Part shown: positions 42,959 through 51,575 of the stretch, one piece after another
Layout: every line of letters starts with the position of its first letter
Position numbering within the stretch: position 1 is the stretch's first letter
From: Roseateles_B sp051857535
Lineage (GTDB): Bacteria; Pseudomonadota; Gammaproteobacteria; Burkholderiales; Burkholderiaceae_C
DNA length: 64,000 nt
Reading direction: 5' to 3'
Assembly: GCF_051857535.1 (NCBI RefSeq)
Contig: NZ_JBPZGY010000002.1
Coordinates: forward strand, 310,001-374,000
Translations under genes and position numbers: made by a program
Notes under the pieces: generated by a model
Told to the model about the DNA's origin: nothing
The model's database searches: none
The model's input: the letters and a program-made list of their open reading frames with translations, nothing else

Positions 42959-45286
42959 ATGGCTGAGAAAGAGGCCTTGTCGCCCGCCGAACGCGCCCTG
43001 CGCGACGCCGCGCTGGAATACCACCGCGCGCCGACCCGCGGCAAGATCGCCGTCACGCCCACCAAGGCCCTGTCCAACCAGCGTGATCTCTCGCTGGCCT
43101 ACTCGCCCGGCGTTGCCTATGCCTGCCTGGCCATCGAGGAGGACCCCAGCCTGGCGGCCGAGTACACCTCGCGCGCCAACCTCGTCGGCGTCATCACCAA
43201 CGGCACGGCCGTGCTGGGCCTGGGCGACATCGGCCCCCTGGCCGGCAAGCCGGTGATGGAGGGCAAGGGCTGCCTGTTCAAGAAGTTCGCCGGCGTTGAC
43301 GTCTTCGACATCGAGCTGGCCGAGCGCGACCCCGACAAGCTGGTCGACATCATCGCCGCCATGGAGCCCACGCTGGGCGGCGTCAACCTCGAGGACATCA
43401 AGGCGCCCGAGTGCTTCTACATCGAGAAGAAGCTCTCCGAGCGCATGAACATTCCCGTCTTCCACGACGACCAGCACGGCACGGCCATCATCTCCAGCGC
43501 CGCCCTGCTCAACGGCCTGGAGCTGGTGGGCAAGGCCATCGGGCAGGTGAAGCTGGCGGTGTCGGGTGCGGGCGCCGCGGCCATCGCCTGCCTGGACGTG
43601 ATGGTGGGCCTGGGCGTGAAGCGGGAGAACGTCTTCGTCTGTGACTCCAAGGGCCTGATCCAGAGCGAACGCGCCGATGCGCAGGCCGGCAAGCTCGATG
43701 AATCCAAGCAGCGCTACTGCCAGGTCACGACGGCCCGCACGCTGGCCGATGTGGTGGCCGGCGCGGACGTCTTCCTGGGCTGCTCGGCCGCGGGCGTGCT
43801 GACGCAGGACATGGTCGCGACGATGGCCGGCAATCCCATCATCCTCGCCCTGGCCAACCCCGAACCCGAGATCCGCCCCGAGCTGGCCAAGGCAGTGCGC
43901 CCGGACTGCATCATCGCCACTGGCCGCTCGGACTACCCGAACCAGGTCAACAACGTCCTGTGCTTCCCCTACATCTTCCGCGGTGCGCTGGACTGCGGCG
44001 CCACCAAGATCACCGAGGCCATGAAGCTGGCCTGCGTGCGCGAGATCGCCGCCCTGGCCAAGGCTGAGATGAGCGATGAGGTCGCGGCCGCCTATGCCGG
44101 GCAGGAGCTGGCTTTCGGCCCGGACTACCTCATTCCCAAGCCCTTCGACGCCCGCCTGATCCTGCGCATTGCGCCGGCCGTGGCTGAAGCGGCCGCGGCG
44201 TCGGGCGTGGCCACACGGCCCATCGCCGACCTGGCGGCCTATCGCGAGCAGCTCTCGCGCTTCGTCTACCAGACCGGCATGTTCATGCGCCCGGTCTTCG
44301 CCGCCGCCAAGGCCGAGTACCAGGAAGGCCAGGCCCGCGTGATCTACGCCGAGGGCGAGGACGAGCGCGTGCTGCGCGCCGTGCAGGTGGCCATCGACGA
44401 GAAGCTCACCCGCCCGACGCTGATCGGCCGCCCCGAGGTCATCCAGATGCGCCTCCAGCGCGCCGGCCTGCGCATGAAGCTGGGCGAGGACGTGCAGCTC
44501 ATCGACCCGGACAACGACGCCCGCTTCCGCCACTACTGGGAGCGCTACCACCAGGTCATGGGGCGCCGCGGCGTGACGCCGGAGATGGCCAAGGCGGCGG
44601 TGCGCCGCTCGGCCACCACCATCGGCGCCCTGGCCATCGAGCTGGGCGACGCCGACGCCATGATCTGCGGAATGGTGGGGCGTTTTGATTCGCACCTGGA
44701 GCATGTGTCCGACCTCATCGGACTCAAGGCTGGGGTGCAGAACTTCGCCACCCTCAATGCGCTGATGCTGGAGCAGCACACGCTCTTCATCACGGACACC
44801 TTCGTCAACGAGGACCCGACTGCCGAGCAGTTGGCCGAGATCGCCGCCATGGCTGCGGAGGAGATGCGCCGCTTCGGCCTGCCGCCCAAGGTGGCCTTCC
44901 TCTCGCACTCGATGTTCGGCTCCAGCAAGCGGGCCTCGGCGCAGAAGATGCGCCGTGCACGCGAACTCTTCGTGCAGCACGCCCCGGACGTGGAGTGCGA
45001 TGGCGAGATGCATGGCGATGCGGCGCTGAGCGAGTCGGTGCGCGCCACCTTCCTGCCGGACAGCACCCTCAAGGGCGCGGCCAACCTGCTGGTGCTGCCG
45101 AGCCTGGACGCTGCCAACATCCTCTTCAACGTGCTGAAGATCACCAGCGGGCAGGGCGTCACCGTGGGCCCGATGCTGCTGGGCGCGGCCCGGCCGGTGC
45201 ATATCCTCACGCCGTCCGCGACCGTGCGGCGCATCGTCAACATGACGGCGCTGGCCGTGGCCGAAGTCCGCGCTGGAAAGGGTTGA
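42959..45286 (+). CDS. maeB: NADP-dependent malic enzyme with C-terminal phosphotransacetylase-like domain
   Basis: Decarboxylates malate to pyruvate. The 775-residue product has the two-domain MaeB form: malic enzyme in about 1-430 (SPGVAYACLAIEED, GTAVLGLGDIGPLAG, GKGCLFKKFAGVDVFDIEL, and the cofactor loop VSGAGAAAIACL) and a phosphate acetyltransferase-like domain in about 440-775 that is usually regulatory. ATG 42959 follows AGGAG closely; an upstream in-frame ATG at 42899 is rejected. The pyk gene lies downstream beyond a terminator. Confidence 0.95.
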   Translation: MAEKEALSPAERALRDAALEYHRAPTRGKIAVTPTKALSNQRDLSLAYSPGVAYACLAIEEDPSLAAEYTSRANLVGVITNGTAVLGLGDIGPLAGKPVMEGKGCLFKKFAGVDVFDIELAERDPDKLVDIIAAMEPTLGGVNLEDIKAPECFYIEKKLSERMNIPVFHDDQHGTAIISSAALLNGLELVGKAIGQVKLAVSGAGAAAIACLDVMVGLGVKRENVFVCDSKGLIQSERADAQAGKLDESKQRYCQVTTARTLADVVAGADVFLGCSAAGVLTQDMVATMAGNPIILALANPEPEIRPELAKAVRPDCIIATGRSDYPNQVNNVLCFPYIFRGALDCGATKITEAMKLACVREIAALAKAEMSDEVAAAYAGQELAFGPDYLIPKPFDARLILRIAPAVAEAAAASGVATRPIADLAAYREQLSRFVYQTGMFMRPVFAAAKAEYQEGQARVIYAEGEDERVLRAVQVAIDEKLTRPTLIGRPEVIQMRLQRAGLRMKLGEDVQLIDPDNDARFRHYWERYHQVMGRRGVTPEMAKAAVRRSATTIGALAIELGDADAMICGMVGRFDSHLEHVSDLIGLKAGVQNFATLNALMLEQHTLFITDTFVNEDPTAEQLAEIAAMAAEEMRRFGLPPKVAFLSHSMFGSSKRASAQKMRRARELFVQHAPDVECDGEMHGDAALSESVRATFLPDSTLKGAANLLVLPSLDAANILFNVLKITSGQGVTVGPMLLGAARPVHILTPSATVRRIVNMTALAVAEVRAGKG

Positions 45287-45463
45287 CCACCCCAGGAATT
45301 GACCACCCCCTACCGGCTTCGCCCCCTTGCAGGGCGCACCGGGCCAGAGACCCGGCCCTTCGGTAGTCACAAACGCCAGGGCGTTTGTGTCCGACCTCAG
45401 CCCCCTCAAGGGGGCACAGCCGACGGCCCGGCAAAGGCGGATCCACGGCTGTCGCTCTGCATG

Positions 45464-45499
45464 AACCCCGCCGGGTTGCCCCGGCGGGGTTCTTTGTTT
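45464..45499 (+). terminator. Intrinsic terminator downstream of maeB
   Basis: A perfect 12-base stem (AACCCCGCCGGG / CCCGGCGGGGTT) with a TTGC loop is followed by CTTTGTTTG. It is the strongest hairpin in the window. Confidence 0.85.
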
Positions 45500-45654
45500 G
45501 AAGGGGCGCCGTGTTGGTGGTGCAGCCTGGCGATGCGCGGTCGTGCCATCGGCATTCAAGCCCTTCGCTCCTCTCGAAGCACCGCGCGGTCAATGCCTTC
45601 ATCCCGCCCCGCTTGGTAACCGCATGAAATCGACTTCCCGCTCTAAATGCGGCA

Positions 45655-45660
45655 CATAAT
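45655..45660 (+). promoter_or_regulatory. Candidate -10 element for pyk
   Basis: CATAAT lies 34 bases before the pyk start in an A/T-richer stretch. The -35 region is poor. Confidence 0.35.
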
Positions 45661-45693
45661 CGATTCCTGTAACTTAATTTCAGCGAGCTGCCC

Positions 45694-47124
45694 ATGACCC
45701 GTGCCACCAAGATCGTTGCCACTCTCGGTCCCGCATCCTCCACCCCCGAGGTGCTGGAGCGCATGATCCGGGCGGGGGTGGACGTGGTGCGGCTGAATTT
45801 CTCTCATGGCAAGGCGCAGGACCACATCGACCGCGCCCGCATGGTGCGCGAGGCGGCCGCGGCGGTGGGCAAGGAGGTCGCCATCATGGCCGACCTGCAG
45901 GGCCCCAAGATCCGCGTCGGCAAGTTCGAGAACGGCAAGATCGAACTGGTCAACGGCACCCGCTTCATCCTCGATGCCAACCGCACCGAGCTGGGCAACG
46001 AGGAGATCGTGGGCCTGGACTACAAGGAGCTGCCGCGCGACGTGAAACCTGGCGACACGCTTCTGCTCAATGACGGCCTGCTGGTGCTGACTGTCGAGGC
46101 CGTGCGCGGCGCGCAGGTCCACACCATCGTCAAGCTGGGCGGCGAGCTGTCCAACAACAAGGGCATCAACAAGCAGGGCGGCGGTCTCACGGCGCCGGCC
46201 TTGACCGCCAAGGACATGGAGGACATCAAGACCGCCATGTCCTTCCAGTGCGAATACCTGGCCGTCAGCTTTCCCAAGAACGCCACCGACATGGAGATGG
46301 CCCGCCAGCTGGCCAATGTCGCAGGCGAGCCCTGGCGTCACAAGCCCGGCATGATCGCCAAGATCGAGCGCAGCGAGGCCATCCCGCATCTGGAGGCCAT
46401 CCTGAAGGCCTCCGACGGCATCATGGTGGCCCGCGGTGACCTCGCCGTGGAGGTGGGCAACGCCGCCGTGCCTGCCCTGCAGAAGCGCATGATCCGCATG
46501 GCCCGCGAGCTGGACAAGGTCGCCATCACGGCCACCCAGATGATGGAGTCCATGATCGTCAATCCGGTGCCCACCCGCGCCGAGGTGTCCGACGTGGCCA
46601 ATGCCGTGCTGGATGGCACCGACGCCGTGATGCTCTCCGCCGAGACCGCCGCCGGCAAGTTCCCCGTGGAGACCATCGAGCAGATGGCGGCCATCGCGCT
46701 GGAGGCCGAGATCGCCGAGTTCGTCACCATCGACACCGACTTCACCAACCGCCAGTTCGGCCGCATCGACCAGGCGATTGCCATGGGTGCGCTGTTCACC
46801 GCGCACCACCTGGGCTGCAAGGCCATCCTGGCCCTGACCGAGTCCGGCTCCACCGCGCTGTGGATGAGCCGCCATCGCATCCATGTGCCCATCTTCGGCC
46901 TGACCACCACGCCGCAGTCGCAGCGCAAGATGACGCTCTACCGCAATGTGCGCCCGCTGCTCATGCCCAAGTACGAGGACCGCGACGTGGCCTTGAAGGC
47001 TGCCGAGCAACTGCTGGTCGAGCGCGGTGTGCTGATGCCCGGCGATACCTACGCCATCACCTGCGGCGAGCCCATGGGCTACCCCGGTGGCACCAATATG
47101 CTGAAGGTCTGCCGCGTCGAGTAA
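45694..47124 (+). CDS. pyk: Pyruvate kinase
   Basis: Converts phosphoenolpyruvate and ADP to pyruvate and ATP. The product has 476 residues. ATLGPASS (9-16) opens the barrel; IAKIERSEA carries the catalytic Lys, VARGDLAVEVG the metal-binding acid region, and ATQMMESMI and AVMLSAETAAGKFP the conserved barrel end. The C-terminal regulatory domain is complete. It has its own leader after the maeB terminator. Confidence 0.97.
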   Translation: MTRATKIVATLGPASSTPEVLERMIRAGVDVVRLNFSHGKAQDHIDRARMVREAAAAVGKEVAIMADLQGPKIRVGKFENGKIELVNGTRFILDANRTELGNEEIVGLDYKELPRDVKPGDTLLLNDGLLVLTVEAVRGAQVHTIVKLGGELSNNKGINKQGGGLTAPALTAKDMEDIKTAMSFQCEYLAVSFPKNATDMEMARQLANVAGEPWRHKPGMIAKIERSEAIPHLEAILKASDGIMVARGDLAVEVGNAAVPALQKRMIRMARELDKVAITATQMMESMIVNPVPTRAEVSDVANAVLDGTDAVMLSAETAAGKFPVETIEQMAAIALEAEIAEFVTIDTDFTNRQFGRIDQAIAMGALFTAHHLGCKAILALTESGSTALWMSRHRIHVPIFGLTTTPQSQRKMTLYRNVRPLLMPKYEDRDVALKAAEQLLVERGVLMPGDTYAITCGEPMGYPGGTNMLKVCRVE

Positions 47125-47222
47125 GTCGCGCGACGGCTGGCCCGGCCTGCAGGCGGCCACCCCCGCTGCACTATGCTTGGACTCAGCCGGCCGGCATTGC
47201 GACCGTTCGAGACGCACCCGGC

Positions 47223-47987
47223 ATGAACGCCCCCCAGAAGAACTTGCGGCCAGACCCGCAGCGGCGGCGCCTGCTGGGCGCTTGCGTGCGGCTGGGCCTG
47301 GGCGTCGGGAGCGCAACAGGTGCAGCGGCCCTGCCGCAAGTGCCCCTGGCCGTGGGCGAGCATGTGAACCGTGCCTTCGTGATGCCCTTGCTGCAGCTGC
47401 TGCAACAGGGCGCTGGCTGGGCCTGGGACCTGCAGTTCGCGCCCATGGGCCGCGTGCTCGCCCTGGCGGAACGCGGGCAGAGCCTGGCCTTTGGCCTGGG
47501 GCGCACGGCAGCCCGCGAGGCCGTGCTGGCCTACAGTGATCCCCTGTTCAGCTCCCGCGTCTGGCCTGTCGTTCGACGGGACCGCGGTCTGCGCCTGCGC
47601 AGCGTCGAGGATCTGCGCGGGCTGACCGTCTGCCTGGCTCGCTCCATGAGCTACGGTGCGGCCATCGATGCTGCGAAGGGGCAGGATTTCCAGGTCGAGT
47701 ATGCCGATGGCGACCCCATGACCCGCTTGCGCATGCTGGCTGCCCAGCGCTGTGATGTGGTGCTGATGACTCACCGCAGCGCCGACCCCTGGCTGCTGGA
47801 GCGTCGGCTGCGCAGTGCGGCCGGCTATTCGGCGCTGATCGAGGTGGGCGCCACGCCCCTGGTCAGCGAGCCTGTGCATGTGGCCGGAGCCCTGGGCAGC
47901 CCGCTGCTGCGACATCTCCCCCTGCTCAATGCGGCGCTGCGGCGCCAGCACGCTGCCATCCAGGCCCTGGTCGACAGCGAGCTGTGA
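47223..47987 (+). CDS. Periplasmic solute-binding-like protein (ABC transporter family 3 type)
   Basis: A 254-residue exported protein. The N-terminus has RRRLLGACVRLGLGVGSATGAAALP, a signal peptide with an arginine-rich, possibly Tat-type n-region. The mature part follows the two-lobe amino-acid-binding pattern (FAPMGRVLALAERGQ, LAYSDPLFSSRVWPVV, LRGLTVCLARSMSYG, RCDVVLM). No transporter genes lie nearby. Similar orphan proteins occur in Burkholderiales; the ligand is unknown. A longer open frame starting inside pyk is not used. Confidence 0.72.
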   Translation: MNAPQKNLRPDPQRRRLLGACVRLGLGVGSATGAAALPQVPLAVGEHVNRAFVMPLLQLLQQGAGWAWDLQFAPMGRVLALAERGQSLAFGLGRTAAREAVLAYSDPLFSSRVWPVVRRDRGLRLRSVEDLRGLTVCLARSMSYGAAIDAAKGQDFQVEYADGDPMTRLRMLAAQRCDVVLMTHRSADPWLLERRLRSAAGYSALIEVGATPLVSEPVHVAGALGSPLLRHLPLLNAALRRQHAAIQALVDSEL

Positions 47988-48000
47988 ATCTCGCCCCAGC

Positions 48001-49020
48001 TCAGGACTTCTGTGCGCTGCGCACCAGGGCCTCGATGCGCGGTGTCATGTGCGTGGGCACCAGCTCCACCTCCTGGTGCGCTCGGGCGAAGACGCGGAAA
48101 AGCTCGTCCGTGAAGCCGTGCCCGACATCCTCCACCCCCTCGAAGCTCACCTCGGCGCGCTTGAACTGCGGCAGCCGCGCTGCCACGCGCCGGGCTTGCG
48201 CGCGCGAGTCCAGGGCCTGGCCCGGCCCGGCCACCAGGCGCAGGTAGATCTTGGTCTGGTCGAACTCGATGCCCGAGCCATCCGTGCTCCAGGCCTCCAG
48301 CACCTGATCCAGGGTGCGGGTGCTGTCCAGTGCGATGGACATGTAGATGGAGCTGCCTTGGCGCGGCAGTGGTCGACCGGCTTGCCAGCCGGTGGATTCC
48401 CAGGCGCGGCGCTGGAAGGCCGTGCCGTTGGCGTGGATGTCGAAGACATCGGCGAGTTGAGCGCTGAAGAAGAGCCCACGCCCGGTATGCATCTGCGGCT
48501 GGCTGGTCAGCCGCCCCTTGGACAGCTCCAGCATCGCGTGCTGAGGATCGGTGATGTCGAAAGCCTCGCAAATCCTGTTGAAGACACCGCAGCCGTCGTC
48601 CGATACCAGCAACTGCACATGGCTGGGAGTCTGCCGCAGGGAGACGGTCACGCTGCTGCCGCCGCTGTGGTCCACGGCGTTGTTGACCAGCTCGGTGAAG
48701 CCGTGCTGCACCATGCGGGCCACGTGCTTGGGCAGGGCGAAATTGGGTGCGAAGTCCCGTTGCCAGGGCAGGTCTTCCTGCAGGCCGTGCAAGGTGTAGG
48801 AGCGCACGACCTGGCGCAGCACCCCCGGGCCGTAGACGGGGCGGCGCATGCTGCCCTCGCGCGTGAGCCACTGGGCGTCGACCAGGCGGCGCAGGGCCGA
48901 GAGCACCGCGCGATGGCTGGCACCGGTGCGCTCTTCCACATGCGCCGGCAGGTCCAGCGAATGTTCACGGGCGGCAGCAGTGATCCACAGCGTCAGGTGC
49001 TCGAAGGACAGTCGGGTCAT
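48001..49020 (-). CDS. One-chain regulator: helix-turn-helix, GHKL ATPase and STAS-like DUF4325
   Basis: A 339-residue cytoplasmic protein. Residues 1-65 look like a winged helix (HVEERTGASHRAVLSALRRLVDAQ). Residues about 105-225 are a GHKL-type ATPase with the N-box ELVNNAVDH, the G1 box DDGCGVF and the G2 box TGRGLFFSAQ. Residues about 250-325 match the STAS-like DUF4325 domain (SIEFDQTKIYLRL ... VSFEGVEDVGHGFTDELFRVF). No histidine-kinase dimerisation domain is present. The layout suggests an anti-sigma/anti-anti-sigma type switch in a single polypeptide that may bind DNA. It is convergent with the binding-protein gene. Confidence 0.75.
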   Translation of the reverse strand: MTRLSFEHLTLWITAAAREHSLDLPAHVEERTGASHRAVLSALRRLVDAQWLTREGSMRRPVYGPGVLRQVVRSYTLHGLQEDLPWQRDFAPNFALPKHVARMVQHGFTELVNNAVDHSGGSSVTVSLRQTPSHVQLLVSDDGCGVFNRICEAFDITDPQHAMLELSKGRLTSQPQMHTGRGLFFSAQLADVFDIHANGTAFQRRAWESTGWQAGRPLPRQGSSIYMSIALDSTRTLDQVLEAWSTDGSGIEFDQTKIYLRLVAGPGQALDSRAQARRVAARLPQFKRAEVSFEGVEDVGHGFTDELFRVFARAHQEVELVPTHMTPRIEALVRSAQKS

Positions 49021-49378
49021 GAACGCTCCATGAGAGGGCTGTCAGTGTCGCCGCAAGTAACCGCCCTGCAGCGGCGCAGCAAGAGGGGGCGGCGGTCCAG
49101 CCCGACGCTTGGGGCGGGCGCAACACACCAATGGCGGACCAGTTGCGAGCCTAGCCCGGGCCTGAGCCCTTCGCAAGCGACCCAACCCGCTCAGGGCGCA
49201 CCCGAGTTGCGGGGGCCGGCGCAAGGGTTGCCGGGCTGAGAGGCCGGTTTTGGCTGCCCTCGCCGCTAGAATCCCGGGCAGTTACGGCGCGGTTACATGC
49301 CTATGCTTGTGCTTGCACAGCCCGCAGGCTTGCCGCCAGACGCGCCCTCAGGATTTTTCACTTCCTCGGAGTTTCATC
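49021..49378. promoter_or_regulatory. 358-base divergent region between the DUF4325 gene and fba
   Basis: No ORF or RNA gene is supported. The left part holds GC-rich imperfect inverted repeats similar in style to those at 45.3 kb. The right part contains TAGAATCCC (49267-49275), a candidate -10 for fba, giving a leader of about 100 bases that ends in TTCCTCGGAGTTTCATC with GGAG as ribosome site. Confidence 0.4.
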
Positions 49379-50443
49379 ATGGCCCTCGTTTCCATGCGCC
49401 AGTTGCTGGACCATGCCGCCGAGCACGGCTACGGCATCCCGGCCTTCAACGTCAACAACCTGGAGCAGGTGCAGGCCGTGATGGCGGCTGCCGATGAAGT
49501 CGGCGCCCCGGTGATCCTGCAGGCCAGCGCAGGGGCTCGCAAGTACGCTGGCGAAAGCTTCATCAAACACCTGATCCAGGCGGCCGTCGAAGCCTACCCG
49601 CACATCCCGCTGGTGATGCACCAGGACCATGGCACCAGCCCCAAGGTCTGTGCCGGCGCCATCGACCTGGGCTTTGGCTCGGTGATGATGGACGGCTCTC
49701 TCATGGACGATGGAAAGACGCCTGCGTCCTTCGACTACAACGTGGACGTCACCCGCAAGGTCGTGGAGATGGCCCACAAGGTCGGCGTGACCGTGGAAGG
49801 CGAGCTGGGCTGCCTGGGCAATCTGGAAACCGGCGACGCCGGTGAGGAAGACGGCATCGGCGCTGTCGGCAAGCTCGACCACAGCCAGATGCTGACCGAC
49901 CCCGAGGAAGCGGCCACCTTCGTGAAGGCCACGCAGCTGGACGCCCTGGCCATCGCCATCGGCACCAGCCATGGCGCCTACAAGTTCTCGCGCAAGCCCA
50001 CGGGCGACATCCTCGCCATCAGCCGCGTCAAGGAAATCCACAAGCGCATCCCCAACACCCACCTGGTGATGCATGGCTCGTCCTCGGTCCCCGCCGAGCT
50101 GCTGGCCATCATCAACCAGTATGGCGGCAAGATGAAGGAAACCTACGGCGTGCCCGTCGAGGAGATCCAGGAAGCCATCAAGCACGGTGTGCGCAAGATC
50201 AACATCGACACCGACATCCGCCTGGCCATGACCGGTGCCGTGCGCAAGTTCCTGTTCGAGAACCCGGACAAGTTCGACGCCCGCGAATGGCTCAAGCCCG
50301 CCCGTGAAGCCGCCAAGCAGGTCTGCAAGGCCCGCTACCTGGAATTCGGCTGTGAAGGCCAGGCTGCAAAGATCAAGCCCCTGACCCTTGTTCAGGTGGC
50401 CGAGGCCTATGCGCGTGGCGAATTGGCTCAAGTCGTGCAATGA
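49379..50443 (+). CDS. fba: Fructose-bisphosphate aldolase, class II (Calvin-cycle subtype)
   Basis: Cleaves or forms fructose 1,6-bisphosphate using zinc. The product has 354 residues, like the Calvin-cycle subtype common in beta-proteobacteria. PAFNVNNLEQ (20-29) is the early motif, and MHQDHGTSP carries zinc and catalytic residues. VEGELGCLGNLETG and the HGSSSVP phosphate loop follow. CGGAG precedes the ATG at 49379. An intrinsic terminator follows 32 bases after the stop. Subtype does not by itself prove a Calvin cycle: no RuBisCO gene is in view. Confidence 0.96.
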   Translation: MALVSMRQLLDHAAEHGYGIPAFNVNNLEQVQAVMAAADEVGAPVILQASAGARKYAGESFIKHLIQAAVEAYPHIPLVMHQDHGTSPKVCAGAIDLGFGSVMMDGSLMDDGKTPASFDYNVDVTRKVVEMAHKVGVTVEGELGCLGNLETGDAGEEDGIGAVGKLDHSQMLTDPEEAATFVKATQLDALAIAIGTSHGAYKFSRKPTGDILAISRVKEIHKRIPNTHLVMHGSSSVPAELLAIINQYGGKMKETYGVPVEEIQEAIKHGVRKINIDTDIRLAMTGAVRKFLFENPDKFDAREWLKPAREAAKQVCKARYLEFGCEGQAAKIKPLTLVQVAEAYARGELAQVVQ

Positions 50444-50474
50444 TCCGCTAACGAAGACGAAGCTCCACGAACTT

Positions 50475-50509
50475 GACCCGCAGGTCGCCAGACCCGCGGG
50501 TCTTTTTTT
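50475..50509 (+). terminator. Intrinsic terminator after fba
   Basis: GACCCGCAGGTC pairs with GACCCGCGGGTC with one mismatch around loop GCCA, followed by seven T. This separates fba from purC. Confidence 0.9.
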
Positions 50510-50523
50510 GCCTGCGGCGCCCG

Positions 50524-50529
50524 TAAAAT
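50524..50529 (+). promoter_or_regulatory. Candidate -10 element for purC
   Basis: TAAAAT lies 27 bases before the purC ATG, just after the fba terminator. The region at -35 is only a T-run, so the promoter is tentative. Confidence 0.4.
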
Positions 50530-50555
50530 CGTCCCCTCTTCGACGGATGCCCACC

Positions 50556-51452
50556 ATGACTGCTGCCCTGCTGAATTCCTCCCTCACCTCGCTCCCCCTC
50601 CTGGCCCGCGGCAAGGTGCGCGAGAACTACGCAGTCGGTGAAGACCGCATCCTGATGATCGCCAGCGATCGCATCTCTGCCTACGACGTCATCATGGGCG
50701 AGCCCATCCCGGGCAAGGGCGCGCTGCTGACGAAGATGGCGCTGTTCTGGTTCGACAAGCTGCAGGGCATCGTCCCCAACCATCTGACGGGCGAGGACCC
50801 GCTGTCGGTCGTCACCGAGGCCGAGCGCGAGCAGGTCCGTGACCGCGCCATGCTGGTCAAGCGCCTGAAGCCGCTGCCTATCGAGGCCGTGGTGCGCGGC
50901 TACCTGGCCGGCAGCGGCTGGGCCGAATACAAGGCCAGCGGCAAGGTCTGCGGTGTCGAGTTGCCGCCCGGTCTGCAGAACGCCTCCAAGCTGCCCCAGC
51001 CCATCTTCACCCCGGCCACCAAGGCCGAGATGGGCGACCACGACGAGAACATCGACTTCGAACGCTGCGTGGCCATCATCGGCCGTGAACTGGCTGAGAA
51101 GGTCCGCGACATCGCCATCCAGCTCTACCAGCGTGCTGCGGACTATGCCCTCACCAAGGGCATCATCATCGCGGACACCAAGTTCGAGTTCGGCCTGGAT
51201 GCCGACGGCACCCTGACCCTCATGGACGAGGTGCTGACCCCCGACTCCTCGCGCTACTGGCCCGCCGAGAGCTACGCCGTGGGCAGCAACCCGCCCAGCT
51301 ACGACAAGCAGTTCCTGCGTGACTGGCTGGAGCAGGCCCAGGTGGACGGCAAGCCCTGGGGCAAGGTAGCGCCGGCGCCCCAACTGCCCGCCGAGGTGAT
51401 TCAGAAGACGGCCGCCAAGTACCAGGAAGCCCTGGAACGCCTGACGCGCTGA
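50556..51452 (+). CDS. purC: Phosphoribosylaminoimidazole-succinocarboxamide synthase
   Basis: Joins aspartate to CAIR in purine synthesis. The product has 298 residues, the longer form seen in many proteobacteria and yeast ADE1. GKVRENYAVGEDRILMIASDRISAYD in the N-terminal part, VVRGYLAGSGWAEY, and DTKFEFGLDADG are the family motifs. ATG 50556 starts MTAALLNSSL; an ATG nine bases earlier is an alternative. No other pur gene is adjacent. Confidence 0.96.
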   Translation: MTAALLNSSLTSLPLLARGKVRENYAVGEDRILMIASDRISAYDVIMGEPIPGKGALLTKMALFWFDKLQGIVPNHLTGEDPLSVVTEAEREQVRDRAMLVKRLKPLPIEAVVRGYLAGSGWAEYKASGKVCGVELPPGLQNASKLPQPIFTPATKAEMGDHDENIDFERCVAIIGRELAEKVRDIAIQLYQRAADYALTKGIIIADTKFEFGLDADGTLTLMDEVLTPDSSRYWPAESYAVGSNPPSYDKQFLRDWLEQAQVDGKPWGKVAPAPQLPAEVIQKTAAKYQEALERLTR

Positions 51453-51575
51453 AGTTGATCCAGACCGGGCCCAGGCGGCCCGTCGTCTGGCAAGCTGTAC
51501 CCAGATCGAATCAACCGGCGGACCCAGTGGTGCGCCCAGCGCCCCGGACGGGGCGCCGAAGCGAGGGAGTCTTGC

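Larger units (their letters stand above)
45287..45693. other. 407-base intergenic region with clustered hairpins
   Basis: No gene was found here. Four GC-rich inverted repeats follow one another: CGCCC/GGGCG (45320-45336), CCGGG/CCCGG (45339-45355), a perfect CACAAACGCC/GGCGTTTGTG with two-base loop (45368-45389) and GCCCCCT/AGGGGGC (45400-45415). A terminator and the pyk promoter region come after. The composition resembles the dispersed intergenic repeats of Burkholderiales genomes, but copies elsewhere cannot be checked. Confidence 0.5.

Noticed and set aside
42638..45559. Minus-strand open frame of 973 codons opposite maeB.
   Set aside because: Antisense shadow with the same His/Gly/Ala-rich composition; maeB on the plus strand has intact motifs and a ribosome site.
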